Positions 14,798 to 24,246 of a stretch of 50,957 nt of DNA are shown here, in pieces. Positions within the stretch are counted from its first letter, which is position 1; every line of letters begins with the position of its first letter. The notes beneath the pieces are model-generated. The model ran no database searches and was not told the origin of the DNA. It saw nothing but the letters and a program-made list of their open reading frames with translations. The DNA lies in NCBI GenBank assembly GCA_005799495.1, contig SYGP01000023.1:1-50957 (forward strand). Reading direction: 5' to 3'. Position numbers and translations under genes: made by a program. The stretch is from Planctomycetia bacterium (GTDB lineage Bacteria; Planctomycetota; Phycisphaerae; Phycisphaerales; SM1A02).

Positions 14798-16722
14798 GAA
14801 TCGCTCCTTGGTGTGTGACCACCGCTCTCCTGCTGTGCCGACTGGACTGCCTGCGGCCGAGATTGCTCCGCTCGCAGGCTGGCGGCGATCGCCGCCTCGT
14901 GGACAGGCACGCTCGCGCGGTCGAGGGACTCCTTCGCCTGATGAAACGCATTCGCATCCACCGACTCCGGAGCAGTCTTGGTGAGTGCAATGAACCCGCG
15001 CACCCGGTGAAGTTCCTGGTCCACCGAATCCACGACGGCTGCATCGAGCCCCTCTCGGACACGCTCGAGTGCATCGCCAATCCACTTCACATCGAGAGCG
15101 GCATTGACTGCCAGATCGACGATGCGGTGTCGACGCATGTCTTCGCGAGCATGCGTGAGCGATTCGCGCTCCATGCGATCGACCTCTTCGGTCGTGAGGC
15201 CGTAGGTCGGCACCACCTGGACCGATGCACGCTGTCCGCTGCGCCGTTCTGCAGCGCGGACCTGCAGTACTCCATTGGCATCCACCGTGAAGTCCACCTC
15301 GACTTGTGGGATTCCTGCTGGCATCGGCGGAAGATTGCGCAGTTCAAAACGCGCGAGTGAGCGGCAGTCGGCGGCCATCTCCCGCTCGCCTTGCACCACA
15401 TGCAGGCGCACCGCCGTCTGATTGTCGACGCTTGTGGAGAACATCTCGCGTGCCTGTGCGGGAATCGAACTGTTCCGCATGAGCAGCTTGGCAACGGCGC
15501 CGCCCACTGTCTCTATTCCGAGCGACAGTGGAATCACATCGAGCAACAGCGCATCCCGCCGAACACCGCCAAGTAGCGCGCCTTGCACCGCAGCGCCAAG
15601 GGCAACCACGAGATCAGGATCGAGTGCGGTGTAGGGTTCCACGCCAAAGAGTCGAGCCACCTCGTGCCGGACCATCGGCATGCGAGTCGAGCCGCCCACG
15701 AGCACAACGCGGTCGAGGTGCGGACTGCCCGCATCCTGCAGCGCACGACGGCAGAGTTCCAGCGTGCGTTCAACGAACGGTCGAGCGATCTCTTCCAGTT
15801 CGCTGCGCGCCACTGAACGCGTCAGGCGTACCCCACCACCGAGATCCACATCCACTGCCGCACTCTCCTTGGATGACAGCGCGATCTTGGTGGACTCAGC
15901 AAAGTCGCGCAGAGCCTGTCGCGCCGCCGGAGCAAGCCCTGCTCCCGCGAGATTCGACGATCCAAGCCCCGCTTCACCAAGCAGCCGCTCGAACACCATG
16001 CGATCGATGTCATCACCACCCAGTTGCGTGTCACCACTTGTGGCAAGAACGCGGAACATCGCGCCCGTGCCACTCCCATCATCGGGGGTCACCTCGAGGA
16101 CGGATACATCGAAGGTTCCGCCGCCAAAGTCATACACCGCGATCGTTTCGCCCTGCGCGCGACGACCGAGTCCATAGGCAAGCGCGGCAGCCGTTGGTTC
16201 GGGCACGAGGCGAACCGCCTCAAGTCCCGCGAGCCGTGCCGCATCGCGAGTCGCCTGCCTCTGGCCATCGTCAAAGTAGGCAGGCACCGTGACAACAGCC
16301 TTCCGAACAGACCTGCCAAGCGATCGCTCAGCCCAGGAACGCAGTTCCGCGAGGATCAGCGCCGCCACCTCCTGCGGAAGGACCGTGGCGCCACCGGCGT
16401 GAAGCGCCGCAAGACCGCGCGGCCCCTCCACGATGCCGAACTCAAAGCCGCTGCCGAGTGCCTGGGCTTCTGCGAAAGACCGTCCCATCCACCGTTTCGC
16501 ACTGAGGATCGTGTCCCGCGGGAACTCTGCTGCACGGCGCCGCGCGTCCGATCCAACGGCGCTGACGAGCCCCTGCGAGTATCGAATGACCGATGGAAGG
16601 AGGCGTTCACCCGAAGGGCCCTCGAGCACGCGTGGGCCTGCGCCATCACACACAGCCACGAGAGAGTGTGTGGTTCCGAGGTCGATGCCGATGATCGGCT
16701 CTTGGGACTCGGCAGAAGGCAT
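14794..16722 (-). CDS. Hsp70-family chaperone (DnaK/HscA-like)
   Basis: The 642-residue protein has the Hsp70 ATPase domain: phosphate 1 motif IGIDLGTTHSLVAV, AVVTVPAYFDDGQRQATRDA, phosphate 2 motif VYDFGGGTFDVSVLE, and the adenosine motif VVLVGGSTRMPMVR. A substrate-binding domain with DVIPLSLGIETVGG and FTVDANGVLQVRA follows, then a helical lid. The tail is Gln/Ser-rich, not the EEVD-like end of canonical DnaK, and no grpE or dnaJ is near. A specialised paralogue is therefore more likely than the housekeeping DnaK. It follows a sigma-factor gene by nine bases and overlaps ispD by ATGA. Confidence 0.9.
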   Translation of the reverse strand: MPSAESQEPIIGIDLGTTHSLVAVCDGAGPRVLEGPSGERLLPSVIRYSQGLVSAVGSDARRRAAEFPRDTILSAKRWMGRSFAEAQALGSGFEFGIVEGPRGLAALHAGGATVLPQEVAALILAELRSWAERSLGRSVRKAVVTVPAYFDDGQRQATRDAARLAGLEAVRLVPEPTAAALAYGLGRRAQGETIAVYDFGGGTFDVSVLEVTPDDGSGTGAMFRVLATSGDTQLGGDDIDRMVFERLLGEAGLGSSNLAGAGLAPAARQALRDFAESTKIALSSKESAAVDVDLGGGVRLTRSVARSELEEIARPFVERTLELCRRALQDAGSPHLDRVVLVGGSTRMPMVRHEVARLFGVEPYTALDPDLVVALGAAVQGALLGGVRRDALLLDVIPLSLGIETVGGAVAKLLMRNSSIPAQAREMFSTSVDNQTAVRLHVVQGEREMAADCRSLARFELRNLPPMPAGIPQVEVDFTVDANGVLQVRAAERRSGQRASVQVVPTYGLTTEEVDRMERESLTHAREDMRRHRIVDLAVNAALDVKWIGDALERVREGLDAAVVDSVDQELHRVRGFIALTKTAPESVDANAFHQAKESLDRASVPVHEAAIAASLRAEQSRPQAVQSAQQESGGHTPRSDS

Positions 16723-16731
16723 CCTCCGATT

Positions 16732-17361
16732 CTAGGAACCCGCACTCCTTGGGTGGAGTGTTCGCCGCGATGCCTCCGACTGTCGAACTCTCTGGCGCGG
16801 ACTGCCGACATGCAGCGCCTGTCGGAGCGCAGTGATGGCACGGTGCTTTTCCACCGCGTGAGCGCCCGCAGACACTCCGAGCATCCGTGCCTCGTCACGA
16901 ACACAGCCCACCGTGGAGAACGACACGCGAAGCACATCGCGCTGCCGCGCGGTCAACCCACGCATCGCACCCTCCACATCCTGCGTCGAAACGGGCTGCA
17001 ATTCCCAGGAACACGGAGGACCACCTGAGTCATCGTGCCTCCCCACGATCGCCTCGCGCCGCACACCATCTTCCAACCTACGTTGGCGGCTGGCTCCCTG
17101 TTGCATCAGGCGCCGGGTGCGGCGCAGCCCCGCAGCAAAGAGATAGGCGAAACAAAGCGCACCGTCGCGCGAGCGCCCCGGACTGTTGCGCAGGCGAAGC
17201 ACGCAACAGAACACATCCTGTAGCGCGTCTTCCACCACTTGTTGCGGTGCCCGCAGGCGGTGGCTCAGCACACCTCGCAGCGATGCAATGTGGAGCTGAT
17301 AGGCCGCGCCCACGCGTGTCGCCCAGTCGTTCTCATCCGCCGAAGCATCGAGTCGATCCAT
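16732..17361 (-). CDS. Divergent ECF-type RNA polymerase sigma factor
   Basis: The 209-residue product has the outline of a sigma-70 family ECF protein. A helical N-terminal part with APQQVVEDALQDVFCCVLRL resembles the end of region 2, and the C-terminal part GLTARQRDVLRVSFSTVGCVRDEARMLGVS (in pieces) resembles region 4.2. The -10 recognition helix is poorly conserved, so it may act only at special promoters or be degenerate. AAAGGGGG stands a few bases before ATG 17361. It is the first gene of an operon with an Hsp70 and ispD. No anti-sigma gene is adjacent. Confidence 0.65.
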   Translation of the reverse strand: MDRLDASADENDWATRVGAAYQLHIASLRGVLSHRLRAPQQVVEDALQDVFCCVLRLRNSPGRSRDGALCFAYLFAAGLRRTRRLMQQGASRQRRLEDGVRREAIVGRHDDSGGPPCSWELQPVSTQDVEGAMRGLTARQRDVLRVSFSTVGCVRDEARMLGVSAGAHAVEKHRAITALRQALHVGSPRQRVRQSEASRRTLHPRSAGS

Positions 17362-17521
17362 GGAAGCCCCCTTTCAGTACGCGCTTCACGCTAGATGGTC
17401 GAGCACCGTCTCCGACAGAATCGAACGATAAATGGCGCAGATTTTCGCTGGTTCTCGACTTGTGAACCGTTCGTCCACCGCTTGTCCACACGCTCCGGTG
17501 CAGCGCAGTGGAATCGCGTCG

Positions 17522-18043
17522 TTAGCGCACCTGTTTGCCGGCCTCGGGCAACCGATCGAGTTGCCGTTCAAAGCGCACGGCAGCGACGGCAGAGAGCAGC
17601 GCAAGTGCCTCTCGAACATTCGGATCGTCCCCACTCGAGGAAAACTGCCGCCTCCCACCGGTCCACATCACCGCAACATCGACAAGTCGTTCGCCACCTT
17701 CCGGTACGGGAACCGGGGTCGGTTGTTCTTCAGCGGTCCATCCACCGCGTGATGCGATCTCGCGAAGCTTCGTGCACTGATCGGGCGAGAGTGGCGTCTC
17801 CCACGATGGCACCATCGCAAGCCCATCCTTGCCGCCGCCATATCCAAAGATGCCCCCGTCCACCTCGAAGTACTCGAACTTTGCTTCCTTGGGCTCGCGT
17901 GACCAGATCATCAGGCTGATGCCGCACGCACCAGGTGATGCCAACTTGGTGGGGAGCGCATTGCATCCGACTGGTGCGAGGCCACCCACGATCATCGTGG
18001 CCGTCACAGGCAGCATGCTCCACAGGCGACACATCCGGTTCAT
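17522..18043 (-). CDS. Lipoprotein of unknown function
   Basis: The 173-residue protein has a signal sequence ending in a lipobox-like APVGC (Cys about residue 27). The mature part contains YFEVDGGIFGYGGGKDG and a Trp-containing stretch MWTGGRRQFSSSGDDPNVREAL. I do not recognise a family. The start overlaps the stop of the upstream lipoprotein gene by ATGA, so the two probably act together. The 160 bases after it (17362-17521) lead to the sigma-factor gene and hold no ORF. Confidence 0.7.
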   Translation of the reverse strand: MNRMCRLWSMLPVTATMIVGGLAPVGCNALPTKLASPGACGISLMIWSREPKEAKFEYFEVDGGIFGYGGGKDGLAMVPSWETPLSPDQCTKLREIASRGGWTAEEQPTPVPVPEGGERLVDVAVMWTGGRRQFSSSGDDPNVREALALLSAVAAVRFERQLDRLPEAGKQVR

Positions 18044-18675
18044 GGCACTTGGCGCGGAGTGAGTTGGAAAGGCGGGGCCTTGTCGAACCCCGCGTAAGGA
18101 TCGGGTCCAAAGTCATACCGCTGCGGCAGGTTTCGATCGGCACTCCGATCCGTTGCCCATGCGAGGGAACAGAGCGACCGGACGAGAGCGACGGCGTTCA
18201 CATCAGGCATTTCCGTGACCTTGAACCGCCGCACAAACCACCAGTCCGTGCCCTCGGCGTGAAAGAACAGGATGTAGACAATCTCATCCTTCGCGGGCAC
18301 GACGGAGGACGGCCACTCGTCCACGGTCGATTGGGACGGGTCCATCCAACCCGTCTCGCGCGCAAGCGACCACACTCCATCGACCTGCTCGCGGTAGAGC
18401 CAGCGCGTGATCGCTGGTCGCGTCAAGAACGAAAGGCTGTCCCCAGAATCACTGTGGAGGCTGCCATCGCTGAGCATCGTGAACTTGCCCTGCCGCAGAT
18501 GCGCCTGCGGGAGATCCTTCACGCCAGAACCCGTGAGGATGGTGACATCGATCGCCGCATCGTCGGGCACCTCGGCCGAGGTGATCCGCGTCGCGCGAAT
18601 GTCACTGCATGCTGCGAGCCAGAGTGCTGCGGCAATCGCGATCCACGGACTCGCACCGAAGAAGCGGCAGCACAT
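18040..18675 (-). CDS. Lipoprotein of unknown function
   Basis: The 211-residue protein begins with a short signal peptide ending in the lipobox LAAC (Cys about 23). The mature part is mixed alpha/beta with DVTILTGSGVKDL, a central WLYREQVDGVWSL, and an aromatic stretch WWFVRRFKVTEM. No family is recognised. ATG 18675 is taken over upstream in-frame codons because the signal peptide starts there and a TACCCT -10-like element lies six bases before it. The divergent pheT starts 46 bases away. Confidence 0.7.
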   Translation of the reverse strand: MCCRFFGASPWIAIAAALWLAACSDIRATRITSAEVPDDAAIDVTILTGSGVKDLPQAHLRQGKFTMLSDGSLHSDSGDSLSFLTRPAITRWLYREQVDGVWSLARETGWMDPSQSTVDEWPSSVVPAKDEIVYILFFHAEGTDWWFVRRFKVTEMPDVNAVALVRSLCSLAWATDRSADRNLPQRYDFGPDPYAGFDKAPPFQLTPRQVP

Positions 18676-18681
18676 GCCAAG

Positions 18682-18687
18682 AGGGTA
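18682..18687 (-). promoter_or_regulatory. Candidate -10 element of the lipoprotein pair
   Basis: On the minus strand this reads TACCCT, six bases before ATG 18675. It fits the leaderless arrangement found at other unit starts here. Confidence 0.4.
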
Positions 18688-18705
18688 ACAGCGAAGGGAC
18701 TGCTG

Positions 18706-18711
18706 TAGTCT
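18706..18711 (+). promoter_or_regulatory. Candidate -10 element of pheT
   Basis: TAGTCT stands ten bases before the pheT ATG at 18722, with a C-rich stretch and no Shine-Dalgarno sequence between. A leader of only about three bases would result. Confidence 0.4.
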
Positions 18712-18721
18712 CTCCCCCGCC

Positions 18722-20767
18722 ATGCGCTGCAGCATCGAGTGGCTCAACACGTACCTGACGAAGCCTGTGGATGCGGCGGCCGCCGCTGGCCACCTGACGG
18801 CGGCTGGATTCCCTTGCGAGTCTTCCGAGCGCTTGGAGTCTGGAGACACGGTGCTGGAAGTTGAGACCACCAGCAATCGCGGCGACTGCCTCAGCCACAT
18901 CGGACTTGCGCGGGAAATCGCAGCGGCGACCGGAGCTTCCGTCGTCATGCCGCCCTCGACCTCGCACGGCAGCGACGAGCCATGTGAGCGCGCCATTCGA
19001 ATCTCCAACAGCGATCCAACACGCTGCCCGCGCTACACGGCCCGCATCATCCGCGGGGTACGGGTGGGCGACAGTCCCGCATGGCTGCAAGAACGCCTCC
19101 GCGCCATAGGGCAGATCCCGCGAAATGCCGTCGTGGACTGCGCCAACTTCCTCCTCTTTGAGTGGGGGCAGCCCACCCATGTTTTTGACCTCGCGAAACT
19201 TCGCGGGAACGCAATCGAAGTTCGCTCGGCACGCCCTGGCGAGCAGTTCCTGCCGCTGGGCGAGGGCGCACGCCCGATCACGCTGGACGGCGGCGAACTT
19301 GTGATCGCGGATGCCGAGCGTCCGGTGGCGCTCGCGGGCGTGAAGGGCGGCGCAGAAACTGCCGTCACGGAGTCGACCGTTGACCTGCTCGTCGAGTCTG
19401 CGGCATTTGATGCCGTCGCCGTGCGACGATCAAGCCGATCCACTCGGCTCGCGAGCGACTCGAGCCACCGCTTTGAACGCGGCGTTCATCCCGCCGATGT
19501 CGACGCTGCGGCAGAACGGCTCATCCACCTGATCATCGCCACCGCAGGTGGAACACGGCTTGCCGGATCGGTCGCTGTCGGTTCGCCGCTTCCGCCGCCG
19601 CGCTGCCTTTCGCTTCGCATGTCGGAACTTCGTGCGGTGACAGGCGTTGACATGGGGACAGCGGATGCCGTCCGCGTGCTTGCGGCACTCGGACTCGAAC
19701 CCAATCTTTGCACAGAAACGATCGAGTGCACCATTCCGCCGCAGCGTCTCGACCTGACGCGCGAGATCGACCTCATCGAGGAGGTCATCCGAATCATCGG
19801 GCTTGATCGAATCCCCGTCGACGATCGCATCGCCATCCGCCCCATGCGCAGCCAACCGCAGGTTCAAGCCATCCGAGCCGCCAAGGACTGCCTCTCGGGC
19901 ATCGGATTCCTGGAGACTGTCACCCCCACACTCATCGCCGAGCGTGCAGCGGCGCCATTCTTCGGCGCCGGGGAGAGCGCACTTCGTATCGCCGATGAGC
20001 GCGCAGTCGCCGAGCCGGTCTTGCGTCCGTCCATCCTGCCGAGCCTGTTGCAAGTGGCACGAACGAACCGCGATCGCGGGCAGTCCTCGATTCGGCTCTT
20101 CGAGATTGCATGCGCGTTCTGGCTCGGAAGCGAGCGTCATGAAGAGCGGCGCGTTCTTTCGCTCCTCATCTGCGCGAGCGAGGAGCCGCAGCATCTGCTC
20201 CGGGAACTTCGCGGCGCAGTCGATGCGGTTGCGCGCACCATCACGGGCATTCACGGGACGGATGTCACGCCGGCAACGGGAGCCCATGCCGAGTGGTTGC
20301 TGCCCGCCTTCGCACCCGCGGGAGCAATCGGCATGCGCGGCGCATCCATCGGATGCATCGGCCTTCTCAAGCCATCCGTCGCCGCTGATGCGGGACTTGA
20401 CGGCGCAGTGGCGGCAGCTGAGATCGATTGGAACGCCCTCGCGGCCGCGTTCCCGCCAATGCCCTCCGTCGGCGCACTCATCAACAGTCCGAGCATTGCG
20501 CGCGATCTTTCCGTGGTCGTTGAAGATGCCGTGCCATGGACTGCCATCGAGCGGGTCATTCGCGCAGCCAATCTGCCGCATCTCGAGTCTCTTGCCTTCG
20601 TCGGTACTTGGCGCGGCAAGAAACTGGGACCAGGCCGAAAGTCGACGACGCTTCGATTGACCTTCCGCGACGCGACCCGAACACTCCGCAAGGAGGAGGT
20701 CGATCCGCACATCACCCGACTCCTCGATGCCCTGCGCAACGAAGTCGGCGGTGAGGTCATCGCGTGA
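18722..20767 (+). CDS. pheT: Phenylalanyl-tRNA synthetase, beta subunit (no tRNA-binding domain)
   Basis: PheT pairs with PheS in the alpha2beta2 enzyme that charges tRNA-Phe; it holds editing and anticodon-binding functions. The 681-residue product runs from the N-terminal IEWLNTYL straight into VETTSNRGDCLSHIGLARE at about residue 45. The usual EMAP-like OB fold (about residues 40-150, full length near 790) is missing. The B3/B4 editing region, the B5 part with LRMSELRAVTGVDM, and the C-terminal FDX-ACB domain (SIARDLSVVVEDAVPW to the end) are present. pheS is not in the window. The stop overlaps the GTG of the next gene. I believe short PheT occurs in other planctomycetes. Confidence 0.93.
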   Translation: MRCSIEWLNTYLTKPVDAAAAAGHLTAAGFPCESSERLESGDTVLEVETTSNRGDCLSHIGLAREIAAATGASVVMPPSTSHGSDEPCERAIRISNSDPTRCPRYTARIIRGVRVGDSPAWLQERLRAIGQIPRNAVVDCANFLLFEWGQPTHVFDLAKLRGNAIEVRSARPGEQFLPLGEGARPITLDGGELVIADAERPVALAGVKGGAETAVTESTVDLLVESAAFDAVAVRRSSRSTRLASDSSHRFERGVHPADVDAAAERLIHLIIATAGGTRLAGSVAVGSPLPPPRCLSLRMSELRAVTGVDMGTADAVRVLAALGLEPNLCTETIECTIPPQRLDLTREIDLIEEVIRIIGLDRIPVDDRIAIRPMRSQPQVQAIRAAKDCLSGIGFLETVTPTLIAERAAAPFFGAGESALRIADERAVAEPVLRPSILPSLLQVARTNRDRGQSSIRLFEIACAFWLGSERHEERRVLSLLICASEEPQHLLRELRGAVDAVARTITGIHGTDVTPATGAHAEWLLPAFAPAGAIGMRGASIGCIGLLKPSVAADAGLDGAVAAAEIDWNALAAAFPPMPSVGALINSPSIARDLSVVVEDAVPWTAIERVIRAANLPHLESLAFVGTWRGKKLGPGRKSTTLRLTFRDATRTLRKEEVDPHITRLLDALRNEVGGEVIA

Positions 20768-21375
20768 CGGCACGAACGCTCGGCGATCTCAGCATGCGCG
20801 ACTTCTGCGCCGCGTTGGCTGCACACCAACCGACTCCCGGAGGGGGCGCGACGAGTGCTGTCGTGCTCGCTCAGTCCGCTGCGCTCGGATCGATGGTGAT
20901 CGCCTACACGCGCGAGAAGTCCAAGTTCGCCGCGCACCTGCCGCGATTGGAGCGCACCGATCAATTGCTGACGGCCGCACGGCATGAGGCGCTCCTTCTT
21001 GCAGACCGCGATGCCGCGGCGTACGAGGCACTCAGTGCGCAGTGGAAGCGCCCTGCGGCCGAGCGTTCGGCTGACCCTGCATGGACCGCGGCACTCGAGG
21101 AGGCCATTGCAGCACCCACGGCCATCGCAGATCTCGCGCTGGCGACGCAGGCGGCTCTTGCGTCGTTGCGCGAGATCACTTCGAAGCAGTTGGCAAGCGA
21201 TCTCTGCATTGCCCTGATTCTGTCGGCTGCCGCGGTCCACAGCGCACTTCTCAATGTGGAGGTGAACGTTCCGCTTCGGGGGGATGCCCGTGCGCGAGAG
21301 GAAGGACAGCAGTTGGTCGAGAGCAAGCGAGTCGCGTGTGCCCGCGTGAACGCATCCGCATTGATCGCTCCATGA
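20764..21375 (+). CDS. Cyclodeaminase/cyclohydrolase family protein (FTCD_C)
   Basis: The 203-residue all-helical protein carries the family's N-terminal signature PTPGGGATSAVVLAQSAAL and a Ser/Met/Ala-rich helix next to it. It matches the C-terminal cyclodeaminase half of formiminotransferase-cyclodeaminase, which closes 5-formimino-THF to methenyl-THF. Stand-alone members are common, and not all act on folate intermediates. No formiminotransferase or histidine-degradation gene is close. The GTG start overlaps the pheT stop (GTGA) and its stop overlaps the next start (ATGA). Confidence 0.8.
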   Translation: MTARTLGDLSMRDFCAALAAHQPTPGGGATSAVVLAQSAALGSMVIAYTREKSKFAAHLPRLERTDQLLTAARHEALLLADRDAAAYEALSAQWKRPAAERSADPAWTAALEEAIAAPTAIADLALATQAALASLREITSKQLASDLCIALILSAAAVHSALLNVEVNVPLRGDARAREEGQQLVESKRVACARVNASALIAP

Positions 21376-22268
21376 GCGAGGCGTTTGGACTTCTGTCGCT
21401 CAGTGCAGTCGCCCTGCTGCTCCTGATGGCCGTGCTTGTCTGCGGAGTCGTGTGGGACGCGCGGCACCCGCGGCGTGCCACCGCCGGTTGGGCGCTTGCC
21501 AATGGATTCCCGGTGCATCCCACCGATGTCGGCTGGCAAGCAACGGATGAGGTCTGGGGCGAGTCGCTTCCGGCATGGCGCGTCAAGGGAGGCAATCCCT
21601 CGGGACCCGTCGCAGTCTTTGTTCATGGCTGGCGTCGGTCTCGCATCGATTCCATGCGGCGCGCCGGGATCTGGTTACCGCACATCCGCGCTGCGTGGCT
21701 TGTCGATCTCGCAGGTCATGGTGACGCGCCCGTCGGAACAACCAATCTCGGGACGAAGGATGTGGACATGATCGCGCACTTCTGCAGCGACCTTGTTGCA
21801 CGCGAGGGTTCAGGCACCCGCGTGGTGATCATCGGGCACTCCCTCGGCGCGGCCATCACACTCCGCGCTTCCGCGCTGGTTCCCAAGGACATCCTTGCCG
21901 GCGCCGTGGCATTTGCCCCGTACGAGAGTGTGCTCGAGCCGATCTCCAATCGACTTCGGCGGCAAGGGCTGCCCCCCTGGCCTGCTGCCGCAGCCAGCGC
22001 GGCCGCTCTCCATGTGCTCTGCGGATGGGAGCGTTCCACATCTGCCGCGGTGGAAGTGCTCCATGCGCAAGGCGTTCCGATGCTCATCGTGGCATCTGCT
22101 GCCGACACCCACATCCCGCTTGCGCATGTTCAGCGCGTGGCGGGTCCAGTATCGGGTGGAGTGATCATCGAGCCAGCCGTCTCGCACGATGCCATCGGCA
22201 CAGGACCTACCGCTCAGGCAGACTCCCCCACCGAAGTTGCCGCGCGTGCGTTCTCCGCGCGCTGGTAG
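21372..22268 (+). CDS. Membrane-anchored alpha/beta hydrolase
   Basis: One N-terminal membrane segment (LLSLSAVALLLLMAVLVCGV) anchors a hydrolase of about 250 residues. The oxyanion region is VFVHGW and the nucleophile elbow is GHSLG (Ser about residue 158). The Asp is probably in ASAADTHIP and the His in AVSHDA. The catalytic part may face the periplasm or cytoplasm; the substrate cannot be told. It is the last gene of the pheT unit and converges with the DUF3352-like gene, with 55 bases between the stops and no clear terminator. Confidence 0.85.
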   Translation: MSEAFGLLSLSAVALLLLMAVLVCGVVWDARHPRRATAGWALANGFPVHPTDVGWQATDEVWGESLPAWRVKGGNPSGPVAVFVHGWRRSRIDSMRRAGIWLPHIRAAWLVDLAGHGDAPVGTTNLGTKDVDMIAHFCSDLVAREGSGTRVVIIGHSLGAAITLRASALVPKDILAGAVAFAPYESVLEPISNRLRRQGLPPWPAAAASAAALHVLCGWERSTSAAVEVLHAQGVPMLIVASAADTHIPLAHVQRVAGPVSGGVIIEPAVSHDAIGTGPTAQADSPTEVAARAFSARW

Positions 22269-22323
22269 CCCCGCAAGCTGGATCAAGAGCCGCGCTTGCG
22301 TGGCGAACCACCGCTCGGACGAA

Positions 22324-24174
22324 TCACCGATCGCGTGAGGCGGGCGGTGTCGTGCCTCCGGCGTCCGCCGATGGGGCGAGCAACTTCGCACTCCCGCCGA
22401 TGCCCTTCGAGTCCGAACGCAGATCCCACACAATCGGCCCGATGTAGCGCTGCAGGACCTTGAGATCGACCTTCTCGAGCGCGCTCATCCACACATCGCT
22501 GCCTGCCTGTGAGAAGAGCACATCCGCTGCACCACTCTCACCTTCCTCATCATCGTCACCCACAAGAGGCAGCCCCTCCTGCAGTGCAAGGAGCTGCTTG
22601 CGATTTTCGTCAAGGACCGTCGGCAAGTCGACGAACCCCCAACCGACCACGGGTCCTGCCGTGATCGATCCAAGGCAGCGCCGATAGAGCGGAAGATCGC
22701 CGATGGACTTGCTTGCCGGATCGGACCCGGATCGCATGGCCTGCTGAACTTCCGCGGAGGTTCCCATGACGAGCGCGCCCGCGCCGACGCCCACTTCCAT
22801 GTCCATCATGTCGCCGCCGTAAATGATCTGACCTTGGAAATCACGCGGCATCATGCCCGCGGAGGGAAGCATGGTGGCTAGCAGCGCGTTTGTAGCCTTT
22901 TCATCGCTGCAACGCACCACCATCACCGAGCGCATGCCGTCCACACCGTCTGGTGCCTTGCGGGATACGCCACAGATCTCCGGGCCGAGTCCGCCGAAAG
23001 CCTTGGTCATTCCTGGACCAAACTGCTGGAGGGTGGGCGAGATCGCATCCGCCTCCGCATCGGGCAGCGACGCCACGAGATCCTCGAGCATCTGCATGAT
23101 GCCACCAAAGCGGAGGTTGAGGCGCTGGAATGTCACCGCATCATCCCCGAGCGCACTCGGAGGGTTGGAGACCGCCGTGGCATCAGAAAGCAGCGCAACC
23201 AACCCACGCTTCTCGCCAGGCACGAACGCGGCATAACTCATGCCGAAGAATGCATCGCCGCCGCCTCCATCGCCGATGGCGATGCCCCATCCACGAATGT
23301 CGCCAAAGAGATCACGCATCACGACGGGCACCGACGCGGCTGGTCCAATGAAGATCGGCGCGAGCAGTTCCTGGATCGGTGCCGTGAACAGCATGAGTGA
23401 CATCTCCTGCTCACCGAGCATCGAGGACAGCCCCCGCCAATCATCCGAGGTGGAAACAGAATCACGCCCCTTGCCGGAGGCAGCCTCCATCGCATCCTCG
23501 AGCGCCGCAGCCGTACTGGCCAGGAAGAACTCGCTGCCACGCCGCAGGAAGAACATTGCTTCGGGGGCAGCGATCAGTTCGCCGATGCCATCCATGCCCC
23601 GGCGCCGCCGCGGCGGCTGCGGTTGATCATCGCCCTCATCCTCTTCAGACGGCAATTCGATGCGAGTGGCCTTTTGCCCGCCAGCCACTTCCACCTGCTC
23701 GAAGTTCTTCTGCTGCTCCTTCTCCATGAAGCGGATCAGCCCATCGAATACCTTCGCTGCATCGTCCGCGCGACTGCCGTAGTCGGCCCACACCAGCACG
23801 CCCAGCTGAGCCGCATCCAGATCCTCGTTGCGGTCCGTGAAGAGCGCACCCCCCACGGCGCCTGGCCACGGCATCTCCTCTGCATCGATTCCCATCTCGC
23901 GGAACGCCTTTTCGCGCTCCTTCTTCGACTCGGCCTCCGACTCGGCAGTCGCCTTTGCCAATTCAGGCGCCTGCATGAGCTGCGCAGCGGGAGTGGTCGC
24001 CCAGCGTTCAAACGCCCCATGCATGTCGCGCGCAGAGAAGATGACGAAACTGCCCTTGGGAGCAATGGAATCGAATCGCGATCCCTGCGCGAAGATCGAC
24101 GCCGTTGCGAGCAGCGAGAGGAGCGCGCTCCCCACGATCGGGAAGAGGCGTGAGGGAGAGCAGTGGTTGGCCAT
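22324..24174 (-). CDS. Secreted DUF3352-like protein
   Basis: The 616-residue protein has a signal peptide (LFPIVGSALLSLLATASIFAQ). The repeated alpha/beta pattern is of the DUF3352 type, with APKGSFVIFSARDMHGAFERW near the start, a charged segment with PPRRRRG about residue 190, and two acidic runs. I know no enzymatic function for such proteins. It follows the HtrA-type protease gene by 72 bases on the same strand, so the two may be co-transcribed. The family assignment is tentative. Confidence 0.7.
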   Translation of the reverse strand: MANHCSPSRLFPIVGSALLSLLATASIFAQGSRFDSIAPKGSFVIFSARDMHGAFERWATTPAAQLMQAPELAKATAESEAESKKEREKAFREMGIDAEEMPWPGAVGGALFTDRNEDLDAAQLGVLVWADYGSRADDAAKVFDGLIRFMEKEQQKNFEQVEVAGGQKATRIELPSEEDEGDDQPQPPRRRRGMDGIGELIAAPEAMFFLRRGSEFFLASTAAALEDAMEAASGKGRDSVSTSDDWRGLSSMLGEQEMSLMLFTAPIQELLAPIFIGPAASVPVVMRDLFGDIRGWGIAIGDGGGGDAFFGMSYAAFVPGEKRGLVALLSDATAVSNPPSALGDDAVTFQRLNLRFGGIMQMLEDLVASLPDAEADAISPTLQQFGPGMTKAFGGLGPEICGVSRKAPDGVDGMRSVMVVRCSDEKATNALLATMLPSAGMMPRDFQGQIIYGGDMMDMEVGVGAGALVMGTSAEVQQAMRSGSDPASKSIGDLPLYRRCLGSITAGPVVGWGFVDLPTVLDENRKQLLALQEGLPLVGDDDEEGESGAADVLFSQAGSDVWMSALEKVDLKVLQRYIGPIVWDLRSDSKGIGGSAKLLAPSADAGGTTPPASRDR

Positions 24175-24246
24175 AAGGTGCTGAACTCCGATGAGCGGTG
24201 AAAGGTGGGGAGAGATTCGCGTGTCGCGATCTGGCGGGTGGGCCGA

